A stretch of 45,226 bases of DNA from Kiritimatiellia bacterium (GTDB taxonomy: Bacteria > Verrucomicrobiota > Kiritimatiellia > RFP12 > JAAYLN01): NCBI GenBank assembly GCA_017962605.1, contig JAGCUY010000138.1, positions 1 to 45,226 on the forward strand, given 5' to 3'. Within the stretch, counting starts at the first letter, position 1. Every line of letters begins with the position of its first letter. The notes beneath the pieces are model-generated. The model made no database searches. It saw nothing but the letters and a program-made list of their open reading frames with translations, and had not been told where the DNA came from. A program made the translations under genes and the position numbers. Below are positions 1 to 9,008 of this stretch, piece after piece.

Positions 1-430
1 CGCCCCCGCGCCGGACGCCGCGTTCGCCCTGACGGTTCGTCTCACGCTCGCCCCCGGTGCCGATTCGCTTCTTGCGGAGATCGTCTCGGTCGAGAACACC
101 GGCGACAGACCGCTCTCGTTCACGGGGCTTTACCTCTCCCCCTCGCCAGCCGACCGCAACCCTGAGCCGGTGCCGGTCGTGCCGAACCTCTGGGGCGCTC
201 CGGCGCGAGCCTGGTGGCGTCTCCCGGATGGTCGCGCATGGGGCGCGCTCTCGCACGACGAGGCCGCCGGCTTCCGCTTCTGGGTTCGCAAAACCGACGG
301 AAGCGTCCACCCCGACGCCCGCTTCTCCGCCGGACGCGAGCCGGTGACGCTCGCCCCCGGCGCCGCGTGGCGTCCCGAATCCCCCATGGGCGCGCGCATC
401 GGCTTCCGGCCCGCCGACTCCACCAACTGA
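1..430 (+). CDS. 3' end of a CDS, beta-sandwich-like C-terminal domain (5' end outside window)
   Basis: The frame is open from base 2 to the TGA at 428-430, giving about 142 C-terminal residues. The reading alternates short hydrophobic strands and turns (for example LTVRLTLAPGADSLLAEI and VSVENTGDRPLSFTGLYL), as in an accessory beta-sandwich domain of a glycosidase or other exported protein. No catalytic motif is visible and the family is not recognised. The downstream LamG-like gene starts 41 nt later in the same direction, so the two could be co-transcribed. It ends in PADSTN and lacks the C-terminal Ile-x-x-Arg motif of the five surface proteins in this window. Coding status is well supported by the long in-frame reading and GC-rich third positions; function is unknown. 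Confidence 0.7.
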   Translation, partial: APAPDAAFALTVRLTLAPGADSLLAEIVSVENTGDRPLSFTGLYLSPSPADRNPEPVPVVPNLWGAPARAWWRLPDGRAWGALSHDEAAGFRFWVRKTDGSVHPDARFSAGREPVTLAPGAAWRPESPMGARIGFRPADSTN

Positions 431-457
431 TTTCGCTTTTTTTCATTCACCCTGCAC

Positions 458-464
458 GAAAGGA
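458..464 (+). promoter_or_regulatory. ribosome binding site of the 472 gene
   Basis: GAAAGGA lies 7 nt before the ATG at 472. It decides that start over upstream in-frame ATGs that would read back through the end of the preceding gene. The chosen start also exposes a clean signal peptide. Confidence 0.6.
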
Positions 465-471
465 ACACACC

Positions 472-3384
472 ATGCAATACACGAAAACAACCCAGGCACT
501 CCTCGCCACGGCCGCGCTCGCGCTTGCCGCAACCACGCCCATGGCCCGCGCCGCCGACGCCTACATCGAGTCCGACGGCTCGCAGTTCATCAACACGGGC
601 TACTACCCGAGCGGGAAGACGAAGATCGAAGTCGACTTCCAGCTGACAAGCACGGCTTCCAGCAAGGACTGCGTCTTCGGCAACTACGGGTCGACGTTCT
701 CCGTTCTTCTCTACGCAAACCCCAACAACACGTATTTCCAGTGCTGCGGCAAGGACGGCAATTGGTCGGCGGCGGGCACGGGCGTCAGCATTGACACGGA
801 ACGCCACACGATGGTCATCAACGTTCCTGGAAGGAAGGGGACAATGTCCGCCCCGGATGGAACCCTCCAGGGGCAGGCGACCTTCAACAGCGCATGGACC
901 TACAGCAAAACGGCGAACTGGCCGATTACCCTTTTCGCGTCGTGCACCAATACGACCGGAACATTGGCCCGTCAGCCCGTCAGCGCGAAAATCTACGGCG
1001 CGAAGATCTGGGAGAGCGACGACGGCGGCATGACGTATTCGCTCGTCCACGACTATACGCCAGCAGTGAAGGGAAGCATTGCCGGGCTTCTCGATTCCGT
1101 GACGGGGGACTTCCTCTACGATACCCGCGCCGGCGGCGGCACGTTCGCCTACGGCGGCGACATCCTTGAAATCGACGACGATCCGTGCATCATCTCCGAC
1201 GGCACGGCCCAGACCGGCATCAATTCCGGCTGCTTCTGGGGGCCGCTCTCCCGCATCGAAGTCGAATACGCCTTCGACGCCCTCTCCCCTTATCAAATGC
1301 GCCTTTTCGGCGCGGACGGCCAGACGCCGCGCATTGCGTTCTACCTCAACGGCTCCGGGAACGCCTCGTTCGGGTTCGACAGCGCGGACCATTCCGCATT
1401 CTCGGCGCTCACCACCGGCAAAACAGCCGACACGCGCCGGTATGTGGCCGTCGCCGACCAGAAGGCCGGCAAGGCATACTACATTCTGGAGACCGAAACA
1501 GGCGTCGTCACCAATTGGTCCGGCAACATCCCCTCGACCCCTGCGGCGGCGGCGACGCTCCCCATCGCGCTCTTCGGCAACATCAACGCCGCCCCTGTCA
1601 GTTTCAAATCGACGTTCAAAGCGGGCGACAACTCCGCCAAGGCGCGTATCTACCGCGCCAAGTTCTACGAAGACGACGTGCTCGTGCGCGATCTCGTGCC
1701 ACTCGTGAAGGCGGGCTTCCCCGGCTTCCGCGACGAGGTTTCCGGCGACTTTGTGACCGTTGACCAGGATTCCATGCGTTCCGTCTTTTCCGCAAGCGCA
1801 ACGACACCGACCGAACAGGACGATGCCTACATCCTCGTCTCTGACTACGATTTGACCACCACGAACTACACGACATACATTGACACTAGCTACACGGCCA
1901 CCACCGAGACCGGCGTAGAACTCGATTTCGCCTACGACTCCGATTACCCACAAAGCGGCTGGATCGGCAACCACGACTGGAATTTCTTCGGAGCCAGGAA
2001 CGGCACAGGCGACCCGCGCTTCGCAGTCTATTTCAACAAGAGCGGCCTCGGATATTGCTACGGGGCGTCCCTTTGGCTTTCCGCCGAATCCCCCAATCTC
2101 GACCGCCTGAACGGCGACCAGAACGTGCGCCGCACTCTGGTCTTCGACGGCCACACGAAGACCCTTGCCTTCATCACAGCCGGCTACACGAACAGCACGG
2201 CGACTCTCCCCACGGTCGATGCCGTGACCTTCTCCACCTCGCTGAAGCTCGGCAGCCACGAGTCCGGCAACAGCCGGCCGCCGCTCCGCGTTTACGGCTT
2301 CAAGATTTCGGAAGGCGGTGTCCTCCAGCACGACTACGTCCCCAAAATCAAGGACGGCGTCGCCGGACTCTACGACAAGATCGGCGGTGGCTTCCTCATT
2401 GGCGCTGGGGAGAACAAGAAGAAAGTCACTGTGAAATACGGCGGCGCCATTACTGGTGTTTCCGCAAGGGACGAGGACGCTTATCTTGAGTCCGACGCCA
2501 CACAGGGCATCAACCTTGGCTACTTCATGAACCCGGCGACCCGCATCGAGGCCGACTTCGCCTATACCGATTGCACTACCAACTCGACAGGCACGACGGG
2601 CTACCAGCAGCGCGTCTTCGGCCAGGACTCCGGTGGTGGACTCCTTTCCGCCCTCTACATCAACGGTAGCGGCAACTTCATGTTTGGCTACGGCAACACG
2701 TTCATCAACAACCACGGCCCGGCCGTTGCGGCGGACACGGCCCGCCACAAGGCCGTCATCGACAGCTACCACGACAGGCTTTACTGGATCACCGGTGGCG
2801 TCACGAACAAGACCTACGACATTTCTGGCGATGCGCATTCGAACACTGCCACGTGGCCAAGCGGCGTCTTCGCCACGCCCAACAACCAGGCGGCGACAAC
2901 CTGGCGCAATCCGTCGAAGATGAAGCTCTTCTCCCTGCGCATCTACGAAAGCGACGTGCTCGTCCACGAGTATGTCCCCTACAGCGACAATGGCGTTCCG
3001 TGCCTCTACGACACCGTGGACGATGTCGTGAAGAAGGACGCCCGCAACGGCAACCCCTTCGTCATCGGCGGCATGGGCGTCGACGGCGCGGAAAAGTGGG
3101 TCAAGGAACTGCCCGCGACGGCGCAGGTCTCGGAAGGGGGAAGTGTCACGTTCACGGCAGCCTCATCCGGCGCAATCCGCTACAAGTGGACGCTTAACGG
3201 CGAGGAGATCGAAGGCGTGACCGGCGAGACCTGCACCGCCACCTGGCGCAAGGGCCACTACAATGCGCCCGACATCTACGCCTGCACGGCCATCTACGAT
3301 GTCTTCGGCACCGAGACCGAGGGCGAACCTAGGGCCTGCGAGGTCTCCAACCTTCCCAACGCCTTCGTCATTACCATCAGGTAG
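472..3384 (+). CDS. secreted surface protein, four LamG/ConA-like modules plus Ig-like domain
   Basis: The 970-residue product begins with a signal peptide (MQYTKTTQAL, a hydrophobic Ala/Leu core, cleavage near ARA-ADA at residue 28). Four repeats follow, starting near residues 29, 236, 449 and 667. Each opens with an acidic AYIESDG-type strand and a TGYY/SGCF-type turn. Each closes with a K/RIYxxKxYE..VLVxDxVP...G..GxxDxxxGxF signature. This pattern is typical of ConA-like lectin/glucanase folds in gut PVC bacteria. An Ig-like domain (about 879-960) with a YKWTLNGEEI strand precedes the terminus NAFVITIR. No catalytic residues are evident, so glycan binding or adhesion is inferred. The protein at 42056-39429 has the same architecture. 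A truncated transposase abuts the 3' end. The end motif matches four other proteins here. Confidence 0.85.
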   Translation: MQYTKTTQALLATAALALAATTPMARAADAYIESDGSQFINTGYYPSGKTKIEVDFQLTSTASSKDCVFGNYGSTFSVLLYANPNNTYFQCCGKDGNWSAAGTGVSIDTERHTMVINVPGRKGTMSAPDGTLQGQATFNSAWTYSKTANWPITLFASCTNTTGTLARQPVSAKIYGAKIWESDDGGMTYSLVHDYTPAVKGSIAGLLDSVTGDFLYDTRAGGGTFAYGGDILEIDDDPCIISDGTAQTGINSGCFWGPLSRIEVEYAFDALSPYQMRLFGADGQTPRIAFYLNGSGNASFGFDSADHSAFSALTTGKTADTRRYVAVADQKAGKAYYILETETGVVTNWSGNIPSTPAAAATLPIALFGNINAAPVSFKSTFKAGDNSAKARIYRAKFYEDDVLVRDLVPLVKAGFPGFRDEVSGDFVTVDQDSMRSVFSASATTPTEQDDAYILVSDYDLTTTNYTTYIDTSYTATTETGVELDFAYDSDYPQSGWIGNHDWNFFGARNGTGDPRFAVYFNKSGLGYCYGASLWLSAESPNLDRLNGDQNVRRTLVFDGHTKTLAFITAGYTNSTATLPTVDAVTFSTSLKLGSHESGNSRPPLRVYGFKISEGGVLQHDYVPKIKDGVAGLYDKIGGGFLIGAGENKKKVTVKYGGAITGVSARDEDAYLESDATQGINLGYFMNPATRIEADFAYTDCTTNSTGTTGYQQRVFGQDSGGGLLSALYINGSGNFMFGYGNTFINNHGPAVAADTARHKAVIDSYHDRLYWITGGVTNKTYDISGDAHSNTATWPSGVFATPNNQAATTWRNPSKMKLFSLRIYESDVLVHEYVPYSDNGVPCLYDTVDDVVKKDARNGNPFVIGGMGVDGAEKWVKELPATAQVSEGGSVTFTAASSGAIRYKWTLNGEEIEGVTGETCTATWRKGHYNAPDIYACTAIYDVFGTETEGEPRACEVSNLPNAFVITIR

Positions 3385-3404
3385 CGCTCGCGAAGCCCTA
3401 GAAG

Positions 3405-3759
3405 CCTTCCTCAAGCCGAAAGACGCACGCGACGACCATAGCGCAAAGTCGAACATGAGCTGGTCCGGGGTCGTGCCGGTCACGGCCTTTAGCAGCGCTT
3501 GGACTTCCTCCGCCGAAAGCGACGCCTTTGTCTCCGGCGCTGGCCCTCGGCGATGCTCCTTCAATGCGGAATCCCCCTCCCGCCTGAACCTCGCGTACCA
3601 GTTGTCCACGCACGATTCGTTGAGGTTCAGGTCTTTCGCAACGGAGTAGGCTTTCTTCCCGGCCTTGAATGCGGCGAATGCCTGCCGGCGAAACACCTCC
3701 CGCTCCGCGCTGGGAAGAGACTTCAGGTTGATTGGTCTTCGATTCTTCGGCAATCTCAT
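3405..3759 (-). pseudogene. truncated IS630-family transposase (N-terminal HTH part only)
   Basis: Reading from the ATG at 3759, about 110 residues resemble the N-terminal winged helix-turn-helix region of IS630-type transposases. There is a helix-turn-helix around AYSVAKDLNLNESCVDNWY, an ARFRREGDSALKEHRRG stretch, and the characteristic TPDQLMFDFALW segment before the DDE domain. After WSSRA (about 3437) the similarity stops and the frame runs antisense into the 3' end of the LamG-like gene. The catalytic DDE domain is therefore missing from the window. Whether the element inserted and then decayed or was cut by a later rearrangement cannot be told. A possible promoter, TGGACA-N18-TATAGT, precedes it on the minus strand. 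Terminal inverted repeats were not found. Confidence 0.75.
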
Positions 3760-3784
3760 GCATATTACTATACCATACACCTAT

Positions 3785-4045
3785 TATCTATGTCCAGAAC
3801 AATAAAAGCTTACCATTAACTACACGAGGTCTCTCCCTGCCGCCGCATTCGTAGCGATGGCGATGGTACTAGGCCGTACCGAACTTGGAATGGGAAACGG
3901 CATAAGACACCGCTAGGAAAAATCCCGAAAAGGATATGCCTTGTCTGAAATCAGGCATTCCAATAGCGTGTGGTATTAGATAGAATAGTTAGTGTTGCGA
4001 TGCCGTGTCGTCGCGATTTTGACAACTCACTCAAATGCCATACCT
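3785..4045. other. intergenic region upstream of the second LamG gene
   Basis: About 260 nt without a convincing gene. It contains a weak inverted repeat ATGCCT...AGGCAT at about 3936-3958 and a TAGAAT hexamer at 3981-3986 that lacks a good -35 box. No Shine-Dalgarno sequence precedes the ATG at 4046. Nothing else is recognised. Confidence 0.4.
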
Positions 4046-6931
4046 ATGAAAACCAACCGTATTTTCCTGGCAGCGGCAGCCGTCGCCGCCGCTTTGACCC
4101 TATCAGGCGCGGCCCGCGCCGACATGGTGCTGAAGAACAATCCCGATGTTGCGGGCTTGAACGCCGTCACGAACGCGATGGGGTCGTCCTCGTTCTTCCC
4201 GGACGCCTGCACCAACTTCACCTTGGAGGCGTGGATCAAGCCAACGGAGTACCAGACGCGAGCCGATACTTTCAGCCCCATCTTCTCCATTACACCTACG
4301 GACAAGTCCGGCTACTCGCGCTACATCTTCGGCCTGCGTCAGCACAAGCTATCGCTTTTCCAAGCCTCCGGCCCGTCCGGCGACGCCAGATTCGCTTCTT
4401 CGGCGACCGAGATTTCTCTCGACGCGTGGACGCATGTCTCCGTTACGCACACAGGATCGGATGTGAAGTTCTACATCAACGGTACGCTCGACGCCACAAT
4501 ACCGTATGCAATCGCATTGCTTCCGCCTGTCGGGGAATACAGCAACTCGCATATGACGATTGGCGGCTACTATTCCGTAATTAGTCTGATTGGGAGTAGC
4601 TATCAGACCGCACGCGTCTTCCAGGGTTCTATTTCTGATGTCCGCGTTTGGACAAAGGCGCGTACGGCGGAGGAGATCGCCGCCGACTACCAGAAGCGCC
4701 TCCGCGGCGACGAGGACAATCTGCTCCTTTATGCGCCCTTTGACGACGCGCAAGGCACCGTCGCCCGCGACATGGTTTCGGGGCAGCGCCTCATTGCCCC
4801 GCCCACGATGCAGTTCGTCGAGGACGGGAACCTGTCCCTTTCGCCCGCCTCCGCAAAGCTGATTGGCGACGGGTATCTCGCCAGCACCCGCACCGGCGGG
4901 AACCAGGGTGCCTCCGCCATCGTCACGGACGTCGATTTCGCCAACAAGCAGGACGGCACCGGACCGGACTTCACCTTCGAGACATGGCTGCGCGTCCCGC
5001 AGCAGGAGGCGAACGACCAGTGGCTCTTCTCCAAATTCGCCGAAAGCGGCGACACTGGCTGGATTGGCCTTGACATTCGCGGCACGACGCTTACGCCGGA
5101 GGTCGTGATCAGCGGCCAGCGCTTCACACTCAGCGATCCAATCGAGGTTGACAGGTGGTATCACCTGGCAGCGACCCGCGCGGGTTCGTCGTATGCCATC
5201 TACCTCGACGGCGCTCCCGCCAAGAGCGGGACATGCCGGACAACTGGTTTCTCCGCAAACAACGCCGCAGCCCCCGTAAAGCTGCTCAATGCTGGCTCGA
5301 ACAAGTCCTTCGGCGGCGACGTGAAGGAAATGCGCATCTGGAACGTCGCCCGCACGGCGGAGCAGATCGCGGCATACTACGACAAGAAGGCGACTGGCCG
5401 CGAGGATGGCCTGATTGGCTGCTGGCACATGGACGAGGGTTACGGCTCGAAGGTCCGCAACGTCGCCACTGGCGCGGCGCAGTCGATTGCCGTCGGCGGC
5501 ATGGGGCTTGCGCGCGGCTCGTATCTGATGCTCACTGGCCAAAAACAGACCATTGAGACGGATGTGAAACTGACTACATCGGACTTCACGCTTGAAGCAT
5601 GGGTGCGCGACGACTCGCCGACCACGCGTCTCGGCGGAAATGGGCGAGGGTACATTCTCAGCCAGTATCAGGCCAGCACTGATTGGGTGTCTCTCTGCTT
5701 TGGCGGTGCGAAGAGCCTGAAGCCAGGGTTGCGCATCAGTTCCACCCAGTTCTTCGAGTCCTCGACGGCCATTGAGAAAGGCAAGTGGTTCCATCTCGCC
5801 GGAACGCGCGAAGGCTCGACGGTCAAGGTCTATCTCAACGGCGAACTTGTAAATACGACGACTTACGATGGGGCTCTCGGCGTGCCAGGCACCTATCTGA
5901 TGTTCGGTGCGCTCGCCGGCAACGACGGACATGTCGGCGGCATTCGAGAGGCGCGTGCGTGGAACTATGCCAGGTCGAAGGAGCAGATTCAGCAGACGAT
6001 GTTCGGCGGCCTTGTCGGCAACGAGGATGGACTTGTCGGCTGGTGGCCGTTAGACCAGGACGCCAGCGCGACGCGGGTGCTGAACCGCAAGAACAACAAC
6101 ATCAACAAGGCCGTCCCGACCGGCGCGACATGGGGCAACGACGGCGTTCCGCTCCTCTCCCCGCCCAATCTCGGCGAAGGGGCCGAGCAGGCCGCGAACT
6201 TCGGTGGCGGCTGGTTCTCTGTTGCCCGCACTGGAATTCACGTCGATGCAGCGGACTTCACCTTTGAGACGTGGGTGCGTCCCGATTCCTATCCTTTCGA
6301 CCAGTCGTATCTTTTCGCCCAGTACAAGGAGGGCGAAAGCAACCCGAGCCGTTTCCTGATGGGTTTCCACGACTCCGGGCGCTTCGCACTCTTCATAGGC
6401 GGCACGGACGGGTCGGGCAATGCCGGCGGCTGGAAGGAGACCGACGAGGCGATTCCGCTCGGGCGCTGGACGCACCTCGCCGCAACGCGCAAGAGTTCGA
6501 CGCTCAAGCTCTACGTGGATGGAACCCTCGCCAAGACCTGCGAGAACTACACTACGCTCTCGCCCTGGTCCTCCGACTACCCGCACAACCTCACGCTAGG
6601 CGGCGTGGACGGCGGATACGCCTACTCTTCTGGTGCCTACCAGCGCAACAACATCTCGCGTTCCTTCGCCGGCGCGATGCGCGAGGCGCGGGTGTGGAAC
6701 GTCGCCCGCAGCGCCGAGGAAATTGCAGACAGCTTCAGGCGCCAGGTCAACCGAACCGAAACCGGCCTTGTCGGATACTGTCCGCTGGACGGCGCGGACG
6801 AAGACGGCGCGACGCGGCTTGTGAACCGGGCTTCGGGGCACGCCGTCGGAACCATCGTCGCCGGCTGGGAGACGGTCGAGCCGCTTTGCCTGAGAGACCC
6901 GCCCGCCCCGTTCACGATAATCGTCCGATAG
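4046..6931 (+). CDS. secreted protein with four LamG_3-type (ConA-like) domains
   Basis: The 961-residue product starts MKTNRIFLAAAAVAAALTLS with cleavage near ARA-DMV (about residue 27). Four LamG_3-like domains are recognised by the opening FTLEAWIKP/FTFETWLRVP/FTLEAWVRD/FTFETWVRP at about residues 59, 309, 513 and 738. Each has a WxHLAxTR...xYLDG core and closes with VRVWxxARTAEEI...GLVGxWPLD. These are canonical laminin-G/pentraxin-like jelly rolls, which usually bind glycans or protein glycans. The C-terminus is PAPFTIIVR, the motif shared by five proteins here. No SD is visible upstream. A Gfo/Idh gene follows after 4 nt, so they form an operon. The role is inferred to be surface glycan binding; there is no catalytic signature. 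Confidence 0.88.
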   Translation: MKTNRIFLAAAAVAAALTLSGAARADMVLKNNPDVAGLNAVTNAMGSSSFFPDACTNFTLEAWIKPTEYQTRADTFSPIFSITPTDKSGYSRYIFGLRQHKLSLFQASGPSGDARFASSATEISLDAWTHVSVTHTGSDVKFYINGTLDATIPYAIALLPPVGEYSNSHMTIGGYYSVISLIGSSYQTARVFQGSISDVRVWTKARTAEEIAADYQKRLRGDEDNLLLYAPFDDAQGTVARDMVSGQRLIAPPTMQFVEDGNLSLSPASAKLIGDGYLASTRTGGNQGASAIVTDVDFANKQDGTGPDFTFETWLRVPQQEANDQWLFSKFAESGDTGWIGLDIRGTTLTPEVVISGQRFTLSDPIEVDRWYHLAATRAGSSYAIYLDGAPAKSGTCRTTGFSANNAAAPVKLLNAGSNKSFGGDVKEMRIWNVARTAEQIAAYYDKKATGREDGLIGCWHMDEGYGSKVRNVATGAAQSIAVGGMGLARGSYLMLTGQKQTIETDVKLTTSDFTLEAWVRDDSPTTRLGGNGRGYILSQYQASTDWVSLCFGGAKSLKPGLRISSTQFFESSTAIEKGKWFHLAGTREGSTVKVYLNGELVNTTTYDGALGVPGTYLMFGALAGNDGHVGGIREARAWNYARSKEQIQQTMFGGLVGNEDGLVGWWPLDQDASATRVLNRKNNNINKAVPTGATWGNDGVPLLSPPNLGEGAEQAANFGGGWFSVARTGIHVDAADFTFETWVRPDSYPFDQSYLFAQYKEGESNPSRFLMGFHDSGRFALFIGGTDGSGNAGGWKETDEAIPLGRWTHLAATRKSSTLKLYVDGTLAKTCENYTTLSPWSSDYPHNLTLGGVDGGYAYSSGAYQRNNISRSFAGAMREARVWNVARSAEEIADSFRRQVNRTETGLVGYCPLDGADEDGATRLVNRASGHAVGTIVAGWETVEPLCLRDPPAPFTIIVR

Positions 6932-6935
6932 CCCC

Positions 6936-7952
6936 ATGAAGAAGAAGCCGCTTCGCGCCATCTACCACGGGCTGCGACACGAGCACGCCCCGGGCAAGCT
7001 CGAAACGCTCGCCAAGCTCCGCGACGACTTTGAAATCGTCGCGGCCGTGGATGACCTCTCCAGCACAACCCCGACATGGCACGCCGAGCCGCCGACCGGC
7101 GCCGGGCTCAGGCTCGTCTCCGCCAAGGAGGCCTTCGCCATGCCGGATATCGACGTGGTCTTCGTAGAGACGGCGAACGGCGACCTCATCGACGCGGCCA
7201 TGCCGTGGGCCGAGCGCGGCGTGGCCATGCACCTCGACAAGCCGACCGGCGAGACGCGCGAACCCTTCCGCCGGATTGTCGAACTCTGCCGCTCGAGGAA
7301 CGTCCCCCTCCAGATGGGCTACATGTTCCGCTGCAATCCGGCGGTGCAGTTCTGCCAGCAGGTCGTGAGGGACGGTTTGCTCGGCGAAATCGTCCACGCC
7401 GAGGCGGACATGAACTTCAAGGCGTGGGATCCCGCCTACGCGGAATACGTTTCCTCCTTCAAGGCCGGCGTCTTCTACAACCTCGCCTGCCACGATATCG
7501 ACCTCCTGGTCCCCATGATGAAGGGCGACCTCGTGCGCGCCACCCTTTCCGTCGGCGACGCCCCTGGCGACCCGCCAGGTTCGCGCACCCGTTGCGCGGC
7601 GATGCTGGAATGGCCGGAATCGACGGCGTTCCTTCGCGTGTGCAGCCACGTCCCGCAGGGCATGCGGCGGCGTCTGCGCGTCGAGGGAAGCAATGGGACG
7701 CTGGAACTGCAGCCCATCGAGTGCTTCAGCGGCAAGCCGCTCAAGGTCGTCCTGCACATCGCCAAGGCCGCCGGCCCGTATGTCGCCGGACTGCACGAGT
7801 TCGAGTTCGGACCGCAGACCGACCGCTACGCAGGGCTCTTCCTGGAACTCGCCGCCATCGTGCGCGGCGAAAAGCCCAACCCCGTCGAACTCTACGACCA
7901 CGACCTCAAGGTCCACGACACCTGCCTCCGCGCCTGCGGGCTGAATTCATGA
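6936..7952 (+). CDS. Gfo/Idh/MocA family oxidoreductase
   Basis: The 338-residue protein matches the family length. An N-terminal Rossmann-like half (about residues 1-125) includes the diagnostic AMHLDKPTGET segment, a variant of the EKP motif in which Lys acts in catalysis. The C-terminal alpha/beta half contains GYMFRCNP and a GVFYNLACHDIDLL helix, the usual substrate-site His-containing helix. The family oxidises or epimerises sugars, inositols and sugar acids with NAD(P), or hydrolyses glycosides by a redox mechanism. The substrate cannot be told. No signal peptide is present, so it is cytoplasmic. It starts 4 nt after the LamG gene and its stop overlaps the AraC start (ATGA), indicating tight translational coupling. 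Confidence 0.85.
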   Translation: MKKKPLRAIYHGLRHEHAPGKLETLAKLRDDFEIVAAVDDLSSTTPTWHAEPPTGAGLRLVSAKEAFAMPDIDVVFVETANGDLIDAAMPWAERGVAMHLDKPTGETREPFRRIVELCRSRNVPLQMGYMFRCNPAVQFCQQVVRDGLLGEIVHAEADMNFKAWDPAYAEYVSSFKAGVFYNLACHDIDLLVPMMKGDLVRATLSVGDAPGDPPGSRTRCAAMLEWPESTAFLRVCSHVPQGMRRRLRVEGSNGTLELQPIECFSGKPLKVVLHIAKAAGPYVAGLHEFEFGPQTDRYAGLFLELAAIVRGEKPNPVELYDHDLKVHDTCLRACGLNS

Positions 7953-8857
7953 GCGACGACAGGGCAAAGACAATGCCAAAAGCCACCCCGGCGGCGCTGC
8001 GCACTAGCTGCGACGCGCCAGAAGGGAAGTCGGACGCCACCCGGCGGCGAAATGACGCCTTCGCGGCGCTGGCGGCCATGGCGCGCATCGACTTAGGTTC
8101 CGTCTATTCCGGGGAATGGGTCGGGAACTGGCGCAGCCGGATGCCGTTCGCTCGAATCTTCTTCGTCCTCGCCTCAGGTCCCGAAACGGGCTTCCTTTCC
8201 GATTCCAACGCGAGGATTCCACTCCGGCCCAACACCTGGATATTCCTGCCGCCTGGACGCGAAATCATCCACGAACAGAGGCCAGGGCTCAATGTCGTGT
8301 CAATCCATTTCCACATCACCCTTCGCGGGCGGCCGAACCCCTTTTTCGGCCGTCCCATGCGTGGCGGCAGCACCCACGAACTGCGGCCTGTCTTCAGCGC
8401 CATTGCAGGCATGGATGCGGCTTCTGGCGGGCTGGACCGCCTGCCGACGGTCTTCCTCGCGCAAGGCGCCGTCTGGACGATCCTGGGGCACGTCGCCGAG
8501 GCCGAAGGTCCGGCGCTTGCGGATGGCCTGGAGCGTGGGGCCGCCTTCGCGCGCCTCTTTGAGGCGGTGGACAATGCCCCGGAGGGTAACTTCTCCGTCG
8601 CGGAGATGGCGAAATTCGTCTATCTCGGGGAGTCGGCCTTCACGAAGCGCTTCCATGCGGAGATGGGGGTATCGCCACGCACATGGTTCAACGACCGCCG
8701 CGCCCGCGCCGCAGCCGAGGCGCTTCTTGAACCTGGCGCCACGGTAGCCGGCGTTGCCGAGCGCTTCGGCTTCGGCAACGAGTTCTACTTCTCGCGCTTC
8801 TTCCGCCGCCACTTTGGCCTTCCGCCGTCGCAGTGGCGCAACCAGTGCCATATCTGA
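7949..8857 (+). CDS. AraC-family transcriptional regulator
   Basis: The 302-residue product starts at an ATG that overlaps the previous stop (ATGA at 7949-7952). The N-terminal part (about 45-180) looks like a cupin-type ligand-sensing domain (PLRPNTWIFLPPGREIIHEQ). The C-terminal 100 residues hold the two AraC helix-turn-helices: FSVAEMAKFVYLGESAFTKR and ATVAGVAERFGFGNEFYFSR, followed by FFRRHFGLPPSQWR. The family senses sugars and activates nearby catabolic genes. Being last in an operon with the Gfo/Idh and LamG genes, it probably regulates this cluster. A perfect hairpin overlaps its stop codon. Confidence 0.88.
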   Translation: MSDDRAKTMPKATPAALRTSCDAPEGKSDATRRRNDAFAALAAMARIDLGSVYSGEWVGNWRSRMPFARIFFVLASGPETGFLSDSNARIPLRPNTWIFLPPGREIIHEQRPGLNVVSIHFHITLRGRPNPFFGRPMRGGSTHELRPVFSAIAGMDAASGGLDRLPTVFLAQGAVWTILGHVAEAEGPALADGLERGAAFARLFEAVDNAPEGNFSVAEMAKFVYLGESAFTKRFHAEMGVSPRTWFNDRRARAAAEALLEPGATVAGVAERFGFGNEFYFSRFFRRHFGLPPSQWRNQCHI

Positions 8858-8874
8858 TGCCGCCACGGCGGCAT
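8857..8874 (+). terminator. hairpin at the end of the AraC gene
   Basis: ATGCCGCC-AC-GGCGGCAT is a perfect 8-bp inverted repeat beginning at the last base of the stop codon. There is no following T-run, so it may be a processing or weak termination signal rather than a classical Rho-independent terminator. Confidence 0.45.
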
Positions 8875-8992
8875 GCCCCAGGGAAAGAGGAGCGGCGGTC
8901 AGGCGCAAGGCATTCGCCGCGGAGATTCAGGCAATGGGGATTCGCTAATTGGCGATGGCCTGGCCGGCGTTTCGCGAGGACGCAGGGAGATG

Positions 8993-9001
8993 TGCTAGAA
9001 T
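8993..9001 (+). promoter_or_regulatory. extended -10 promoter, probably leaderless
   Basis: TGCTAGAAT is an extended -10 element (TGn plus TAGAAT). Its last base is 7 nt before the ATG at 9009, so the expected transcription start coincides with the start codon. No SD is present. The same arrangement recurs at 34868-34876. Confidence 0.6.
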
Positions 9002-9008
9002 TGAAGGC

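Noticed and set aside
130..2967. Long open frame of 945 codons on the minus strand opposite the LamG-like gene
   Set aside because: It is antisense to a protein with signal peptide and recognisable repeats; its own translation is Arg/Gly/Val-rich without domains or SD, as expected of GC-rich antisense frames.
3361..3384. T9SS C-terminal domain as explanation of the Ile-x-x-Arg ends
   Set aside because: The roughly 70-residue T9SS domain with its GxY and internal strand pattern is not seen before the motif in any of the five proteins, and no T9SS component is in the window.
4349..5932. Minus-strand frame of 527 codons inside the LamG_3 gene
   Set aside because: No domain recognised; overlaps four canonical LamG repeats on the plus strand.
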